Below the pieces are notes generated by a model, which was given only the letters and a program-made list of their open reading frames with translations, searched no databases and was not told where the DNA came from. Shown in pieces: positions 57,429 to 64,000 of a stretch of DNA of 64,000 nucleotides (positions are counted from its first letter, which is position 1; each line of letters opens with the position of its first letter). The stretch comes from Sphaerisporangium krabiense. GTDB lineage: Bacteria > Actinomycetota > Actinomycetes > Streptosporangiales > Streptosporangiaceae. The DNA is taken from positions 1,240,001 through 1,304,000 of the forward strand of contig NZ_JACHBR010000001.1 of the NCBI RefSeq assembly GCF_014200435.1, read 5' to 3'. The position numbers and the translations under genes are program-made.

Positions 57429-58199
57429 GTCCCCATCTTGGCCCCTCGGGGAGTCGGGGCCGTCCGCGGGCGGGTAACGCACGAATCTACGAAGACCACA
57501 CCAAAGATCAGCGGATCCGGCCCCGCGATCAAGGGTTGGCCCGGAGACCGGCCGCCCGGCCCCCGCCCGCCCGCACGCCGGCATGGAATGGCACCGGGCC
57601 CGGCCATCGGCAGGGAAAAACGGTTTCACGGCGGGCCCGCCTGGAGAAAGGACCGCGAATACCGCGGGCTTTTCTGGAAAACTCTGGAACAGGGGCGCCG
57701 CCGCCACATGACCGGGATTTGATGGAGCCCTTCCGCACCTCCGCACGCGACCCTTTACGTCACCGTTTTGCCGCTCGGGTTTTGTTTTACCCGCCGCCCC
57801 CGCTCCTGGCGTCCACGGCATTGTCCCGATTACGGAAGATGGGCGTTCACCGCGTTCCCCCGGAGATCCATGGCCGTCGATCCCCTGCGCCTTACGCCGA
57901 CCGTATGGCCGCTGAGCTGGGCGGGTCATCGCCCGCGCCCGTACGCCTTGGGCGTCGGTTTACCCGCGGCGAGCTTTATCCCGGCGAATCCCGCACGCCT
58001 TCCGAAGCCGCTTCCGCCATGCCGTCCCCGCGCCGGCGCCGCCGCGCCGCCGGTCGCCGCGGCACCGCTTCCCCGACCGGTCCCCGGGGCCGCACTTCCG
58101 AAATGCCTGGTTAATCTGTAATGGTGAGCAGGACCCGCGGCACGCCGGTATGCCGTTGAAAGGAACGAGCACACCCGCACCCTTGGGAGGAGAGCCTCG
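57429..58199. other. Long intergenic region upstream of the Dab aminotransferase-NRPS operon
   Basis: About 770 bp without a supported gene; open frames on both strands have poor codon usage. It holds the divergent promoters of the WYL gene and the operon. A small CCGCG-AATAC-CGCGG hairpin followed by CTTTTCT (57653-57674) could be an attenuator. An AT-richer patch at 58095-58120 (TTAATCTGTAATG) is the best promoter candidate for the operon, giving a leader of about 80 bases before the GGGAGGAGAG site. Confidence 0.45.
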
Positions 58200-59585
<1,386 letters not shown>

Positions 59586-59620
59586 GGACGGCGACGAGGC
59601 GCACCTGGGACGGAGGCGGC

Positions 59621-62600
59621 ATGACCAGACAGGCCGATGTCGAGGACGCCCGGAGGCCGTGGTGGCCCGCCGGGCGCGGCAGGGACGCCCGGGACTCGAC
59701 CGCGCCCGCGCCGGCGGGCGCGGGACGGCCGGGGCGCGGGCGGGACCGGCTGGAGGTCCTCTTCGAGGAGATGTGCGACCGGCTGCGGGCCGAGCGCCGC
59801 CGCGGCGCCGTGGCCGTGGACGCGGACGGCGTCCCGCTCACCTACGACGAGCTGGACGCCCGGGCCAACCGGCTGGCCCGCCACCTCGCCCGGCGCGGCG
59901 CGCGTCCCGGCGACAGGATCGCGCTGCTCTTCGACCACGGCGTCCCCGCCTACGAGGGCATGCTCGCCGTCCTCAAGATCGGCGCGACGTACGTGCCGCT
60001 CGACCCCGGCTACCCCGCCGACCGGCTCGCCCACATCCTCGGCGACGCCGCGGTGCGGCTGGTGCTCACCCTCTCCCACCTGCGTGACCGCCTGCCCGGC
60101 GCCGTCGCGCTGTGCCTGGACGAGGCCGCGGACGCCGTCGCCGCCGAGGACGGCCGGCGCCTGACCCGCGAGGAGCGCGGCGAGCGGCCCGACGACCTGT
60201 GCTACATCGTCTACACCTCCGGCTCGACCGGCCGCCCCAAGGGGGTGGCGGTCGAGCACGCGTCCATCTGCAACTTCGTGCGCGTCGCCGCCGAGGCGTA
60301 CGGGCTGCGGCGCGACGACCGCGTGTACCAGGGCATGACGATCGCCTTCGACTTCTCGGTCGAGGAGATCTGGGTGCCGCTGATGTCCGGGGCCACGCTG
60401 GTGCCCAAGCCGCCGGGCACGAGCCTGGTCGGCCGCGAGCTGCGCGAGTTCCTCCAGGACCGCGGCGTCACCGCGCTGTGCTGCGTGCCGACGCTGCTGG
60501 CCACCCTGGACCAGGACGTGCCCGGCCTGCGCTTCCTGCTGGTCTCCGGCGAGGCGTGCCCGCCCGACCTCGTGCGGCGCTGGCACCGTCCCGGCCGCAG
60601 GTTCCTCAACGTCTACGGGCCGACCGAGGCCACGGTCACCGCGACCTGGACCACGCTGCACCCCGGCAGGCCGGTGACCCTCGGCGTGCCCCTGCCCACC
60701 TACTCCGTGGTGATCCTGGACCCGGACCGACCGCGCGTGCTGCCGCCGGGCGAGCTCGGCGAGATCGGCATCGCGGGCGTGGGCCTCGCCCGGGGGTACC
60801 TCAACCGGGACGACCTGACCGCGCGGGCGTTCATCCCCGACTTCGCCGGCCTTCCCGACAACCCGTCGGGCCGCATCTACCGGACCGGGGACCTCGGCAG
60901 GCTCACCGAGGACGGCGAGATCGAGTACCACGGCCGCATCGACGGCCAGGTGCAGATCCACGGGTACCGGGTCGAGCTGGCCGAGATCGAGTCGGTGCTG
61001 CTGGAGGTGCCCGGGATCGCCCAGGCCGTCGCCGGCACCCACGAGCCCGAGCCCGGCGTGGCCGAACTGGTCGCCTACTACAGCGCCCGCGGGGACGCCC
61101 CCGCCCCGGACCGGGAGGAGATCTACGCGCACCTGCGCCGCCGCCTCCCCCGCTACATGATCCCCGCGTACCTGGAACGGCTGGCGGCCGTCCCCATGCT
61201 GCCCAGCGACAAGGCCGACCGCGCGGGGCTCCCCGCCCCCACCGGGCCCCGGGGCACGTCCTCGGAGAGCCCGTACGCGGCGCCGGGCACGGTCGCGGAG
61301 AAGATCCTCGCCGACACGCTGGCGCGGGTCGTCCACCAGGACCAGGTCTCGGTCGACGACCACTTCTTCGACGGGCTCGGCGCGAACTCGATGCTCATGG
61401 CGCGGTTCTGCGCCCGGGTGCGCGAGGAGGGGACGCTGCCGCCGGTGTCGATGAAGGACGTCTACCTGCACCCGACCGTACGGAGCCTGGCCAAGGCCCT
61501 CACCGAGACCGCCCCCGTCCTCGCGCCGGCCGAGCCCGGCGCGCCCGGGCTCGTGGCGCCGCGCGGCGGCACGGTCCGGTACCTGCTGTGCGGGGTGCTG
61601 CAACTGCTGCTGTTCCTCGGGTACGCCTACGCCGGCGCGCTGGCGGTGACCGCGTGCTACACGTGGCTCGACGGCACCGAGGACCCCGCCGAGCTCTACC
61701 TACGGGCGCTGGCGTGCGGCTGCGGGCTGTTCGCCGGGCTGTCGCTGCTGCCCATCGTGGCGAAGTGGTCCCTGATCGGCCGGTGGAGACCCGGGCGCTT
61801 CCGTGTCTGGACGCTCGCCTACCTGCGGTTCTGGACGGTCAAGACGCTCGTGCGCCACAGCCCGATGGTGCTGTTCGCCGGGTCGCCGCTCTACCTGATG
61901 TACCTGAGGGCGCTCGGCGCGCGGATCGGCCCCGGCGCGGTGATCCTCTCGCGGCGCGTCCCGGTCTGCACCGACCTGCTCACCGTGGGCGCGGGGACGG
62001 TGATCCGCAAGGACGCGTACTTCTCCTGCTACCGGGCCCGCGCGGGCATGATCGAGGCCGGGCCGGTGACGCTCGGCCGGGACGTGCTCGTCGGCGAGTT
62101 CACCGTGCTGGACATCGGGACGCGGATGGAGGACGGGGCGCAGCTCGGCCACTCCTCCTCGCTGCACGAGGGCCAGACGGTGCCGGCCGGGGAACGCTGG
62201 CACGGCTCCCCCGCCCAGCCCGGCGGCGCGGGCCACCCTGCGGTGGCCCCGGCCCGGTGCGGCGCGGCGCGCCGGTTCCGGTTCGGGCTGCTGCAACTGC
62301 TCGGCACGCTGCTGCTGGCCATGCCGCTGACCGTGGCCGGTTCCTACCTGCTCGGCGTCCTCGTCCTCGAACCCGCCGGGCTGGACGGCCGGAGCACGAC
62401 CGGGTGGGGCCTGGTCGCCGCGGCGCTCGCCGTGTCGCTGCTGCTGTTCTGCGGCGGCGTCGCCGGGGTGCTCCTCCTGGTCACGACCGTTCCCCGGCTG
62501 CTGAACCTCGTGCTCACGCCCGGCCGGGTCTACCCGCTCTACGGCTTCCACTACTGGGCGCACCGGACCGTCGGCCGCCTCACCAACACGACGTTCCTGA

Positions 62601-63694
62601 TGCGGATGTTCGGCGACAGCTCGTTCATCGTCCACTTCCTGCGCGGCCTCGGCTACGACCTGTCCAGGGCGAGCCAGACGGGGTCGAACTTCGGGCTGGA
62701 GCTCAAGCACGAGTCGCCGTACCTGGCCGCCGTCGGCCCGGGCACGATGGTCTCCGACGGGCTGTCGCTGATCAACGCGGACTACTCCGGCACCTCGTTC
62801 CGGCTGTCCCCGGCGACCATCGGCGCGCAGACGTTCCTCGGCAACGACGTCGCCTACCCGTCACAGAGCAGGGCGGGCGACAACTGCCTGCTCGCGACCA
62901 AGGTCATGGTCCCGGTGGACGGGCCCGTGCGGCACGACGTCGGGCTGCTCGGCTCGCCGTGCTTCGAGATCCCGCGCTCGGTGCAGCGCGACAGCCGCTT
63001 CGACCACATCAAGACCGGGGAGGAGCTGCGCCGCCGCCTGGCGGCCAAGAACCGGCACAACGCGGTCACCATCGGCCTGTACCTGCTGGTCCGGTGGGGT
63101 CACCTCTTCGGCGCGACGCTGCTCGCCATGATCGCGGCGAGCCTGTACGGGCGGTTCGGCCCCGCCGTCGTCGCCGCGGGCGTGCTGTGCACGCTGGTCT
63201 TCTCCGCGCTCCTCCTGGCGCTGGTGGAGCACGCCGCGACCGGATTCCGCGCGCTGCGCCCGCGGTTCTGCTCGATCTACCAGCCGTACTACTGGCGGCA
63301 CGAGCGGTTCTGGAAGCTCAGCGGCACGTCCCTGCTGGACGTCTACAACGGCACCCCGTTCAAGAACCTGGTCTGGCGGCTGCTGGGGGTGCGCCTCGGG
63401 CCGCGGGTGTTCGACGACGGCTGCCACATCCCCGAGCGGACCCTGGTGTCCGTCGGCGGCGACTGCACCCTGTCGGAGGGGGCGCTGATCCAGGCCCACT
63501 CCCTGGAGGACGGCACGTTCAAGTCCGGCCGCATCGTGATCGGCGGTGGATGCACGATCGGCGCCAAGGCCCTCGTCCACTACGGCGTGACCATGGGCGA
63601 GGGCGCGGTCCTGGACGCCGACTCCTTCCTGATGAAGGGCGAGGAGGTCGCCCCGCGGGCCCGCTGGCGCGGGAACCCGGCCGTGCAGACCTAG
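59621..63694 (+). CDS. Pls/PosA-family membrane NRPS, predicted diaminobutyrate homopolymer synthetase
   Basis: A 1357-residue single-module NRPS, close in size to epsilon-polylysine synthetase (about 1300). Domains: adenylation (about 45-560; YTSGSTGRPKG, NVYGPTEAT, YRTGDLG, LPSDKADR), a carrier domain with the phosphopantetheine Ser590 in DGLGANSM, then six TM-like helices interleaved with three hexapeptide-like or C-like segments (LGARIGPGAVILSRRVP; LINADYSGTSFRLSPATIG; HIPERTLVSVGGDCTLSEGA), the terminal region of the family. There is no ordinary HHxxxDG condensation domain and no thioesterase. The upstream Dab aminotransferase suggests poly-Dab or Dab oligomers. The ATG has a GGAGG site 4 bases upstream. 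Its stop overlaps a convergent gene by 4 bp. Confidence 0.88.
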   Translation: MTRQADVEDARRPWWPAGRGRDARDSTAPAPAGAGRPGRGRDRLEVLFEEMCDRLRAERRRGAVAVDADGVPLTYDELDARANRLARHLARRGARPGDRIALLFDHGVPAYEGMLAVLKIGATYVPLDPGYPADRLAHILGDAAVRLVLTLSHLRDRLPGAVALCLDEAADAVAAEDGRRLTREERGERPDDLCYIVYTSGSTGRPKGVAVEHASICNFVRVAAEAYGLRRDDRVYQGMTIAFDFSVEEIWVPLMSGATLVPKPPGTSLVGRELREFLQDRGVTALCCVPTLLATLDQDVPGLRFLLVSGEACPPDLVRRWHRPGRRFLNVYGPTEATVTATWTTLHPGRPVTLGVPLPTYSVVILDPDRPRVLPPGELGEIGIAGVGLARGYLNRDDLTARAFIPDFAGLPDNPSGRIYRTGDLGRLTEDGEIEYHGRIDGQVQIHGYRVELAEIESVLLEVPGIAQAVAGTHEPEPGVAELVAYYSARGDAPAPDREEIYAHLRRRLPRYMIPAYLERLAAVPMLPSDKADRAGLPAPTGPRGTSSESPYAAPGTVAEKILADTLARVVHQDQVSVDDHFFDGLGANSMLMARFCARVREEGTLPPVSMKDVYLHPTVRSLAKALTETAPVLAPAEPGAPGLVAPRGGTVRYLLCGVLQLLLFLGYAYAGALAVTACYTWLDGTEDPAELYLRALACGCGLFAGLSLLPIVAKWSLIGRWRPGRFRVWTLAYLRFWTVKTLVRHSPMVLFAGSPLYLMYLRALGARIGPGAVILSRRVPVCTDLLTVGAGTVIRKDAYFSCYRARAGMIEAGPVTLGRDVLVGEFTVLDIGTRMEDGAQLGHSSSLHEGQTVPAGERWHGSPAQPGGAGHPAVAPARCGAARRFRFGLLQLLGTLLLAMPLTVAGSYLLGVLVLEPAGLDGRSTTGWGLVAAALAVSLLLFCGGVAGVLLLVTTVPRLLNLVLTPGRVYPLYGFHYWAHRTVGRLTNTTFLMRMFGDSSFIVHFLRGLGYDLSRASQTGSNFGLELKHESPYLAAVGPGTMVSDGLSLINADYSGTSFRLSPATIGAQTFLGNDVAYPSQSRAGDNCLLATKVMVPVDGPVRHDVGLLGSPCFEIPRSVQRDSRFDHIKTGEELRRRLAAKNRHNAVTIGLYLLVRWGHLFGATLLAMIAASLYGRFGPAVVAAGVLCTLVFSALLLALVEHAATGFRALRPRFCSIYQPYYWRHERFWKLSGTSLLDVYNGTPFKNLVWRLLGVRLGPRVFDDGCHIPERTLVSVGGDCTLSEGALIQAHSLEDGTFKSGRIVIGGGCTIGAKALVHYGVTMGEGAVLDADSFLMKGEEVAPRARWRGNPAVQT

Positions 63695-64000
63695 GCGAGC
63701 AGTCCGTCCAGGACGGCCGGGGCCAGCCCGAACGCCGTGGTCATGCCGACCCCCGAGGTCACCGAGACCACTTGGACCCCGGGGGCCGGGGTCGCGACCA
63801 GGAAGTCGCGGCCGGGCGCGGAGGCGTAGACGCCCCGCCAGCGCTCCCGCACGGTCAGCGGACCGCCGAGCAGGTTCGCGACCTGGGCGAGGATGCCCTG
63901 GTCCAGGTGCTCGTGGCCGAACGGGTCGAGCGTGCGGGCGTAGGCGTGGGTGTCGCCGACGGTGAGGTCGCCGTCGGGGCGCTGGGTGAGCATGAGGTTC
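63691..64000 (-). CDS. C-terminal part of an FAD-dependent oxidoreductase (TIGR03364-like), cut by the window end
   Basis: About 103 residues are visible, reading NLMLTQRPDGDLTVGDTHAY and ending VTSGVGMTTAFGLAPAVLDG, the C-terminal flavin-binding part of DAO-type oxidoreductases of the TIGR03364 group, which often neighbour phosphonate or amine metabolism genes. The start lies beyond 64000. It is convergent with the NRPS gene and overlaps it by CTAG, so it is not obviously part of the polymer pathway. Confidence 0.65.
   Translation of the reverse strand, partial: NLMLTQRPDGDLTVGDTHAYARTLDPFGHEHLDQGILAQVANLLGGPLTVRERWRGVYASAPGRDFLVATPAPGVQVVSVTSGVGMTTAFGLAPAVLDGLLA

Overview
The window is high-GC, densely coded DNA from a filamentous actinomycete. 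Most genes start with GTG or ATG, and stop and start codons often overlap (ATGA or GTGA). Several families typical of Streptomyces and Streptosporangiales occur together: a conservon-type NIT/HATPase protein with DUF742, DUF5999, DUF397, large LuxR/ATPase regulators, and a Pls/PosA-type NRPS. A Streptosporangiaceae-like source (Nonomuraea, Streptosporangium or relatives) is my inference; no rRNA or other taxonomic marker was seen.

Layout. (1) 1-2.1 kb: formamidase and an AmiS/UreI amide channel. (2) 2.1-18.9 kb: left arm of a surface-polysaccharide locus. It holds a membrane-anchored DUF4082/beta-helix protein, RmlC, a methyltransferase, a 1355-residue secreted protein (dimethylformamidase-like domain plus three DUF4082 modules), and a tightly coupled eight-gene plus-strand operon (Gfo/Idh/MocA oxidoreductase, epimerase, two glycosyltransferases, two DegT-type aminotransferases, flippase, PglD-like acyltransferase). 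(3) 18.9-30.7 kb: an insert of other functions. It holds a two-component system with a DUF4097 protein and an FtsX-type ABC exporter, a serine hydrolase, a graveyard of broken toxin-antitoxin and DUF397 genes, a Tat-exported TPR/retropepsin-like protein without its catalytic Asp, and a secreted DUF2252 protein. (4) 30.7-46.4 kb: right arm of the polysaccharide locus. It holds an O-antigen-ligase-like polymerase, a Wzz-like protein, a second two-TM protein, a beta-helix lipoprotein paralogous to the one at 2.1 kb, a WlbB-like acyltransferase, and a long minus-strand operon from a WcaJ-type sugar transferase through rfbA-rfbB-rfbD, an MFS carrier, glycosyltransferases and a putative alpha/alpha-toroid protein. 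(5) 46.7-57.4 kb: regulators. These are a GntR/EamA pair with a visible operator, a partial conservon (A and C only), a DUF5999-ATPase-small protein cluster, a large LuxR regulator divergent from an SDR, and a WYL regulator. (6) 58.2-64 kb: diaminobutyrate aminotransferase followed by a Pls/PosA-family NRPS, then the C-terminus of an FAD oxidoreductase running off the end.

How the genes work together. Arms 2 and 4 together encode most of a Wzx/Wzy-type pathway: initiation by the WcaJ-like enzyme, dTDP-L-rhamnose supply by RmlABCD, an amino-sugar branch, five glycosyltransferases, a flippase, a polymerase and a chain-length protein. Several secreted or anchored DUF4082/beta-helix proteins may bind or process the product. 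Separately, 58.2-63.7 kb looks like a two-gene cationic homopolymer pathway: the aminotransferase makes 2,4-diaminobutyrate and the membrane NRPS would polymerise it, as epsilon-polylysine synthetase does with lysine. These two systems are the most rewarding targets in the window.
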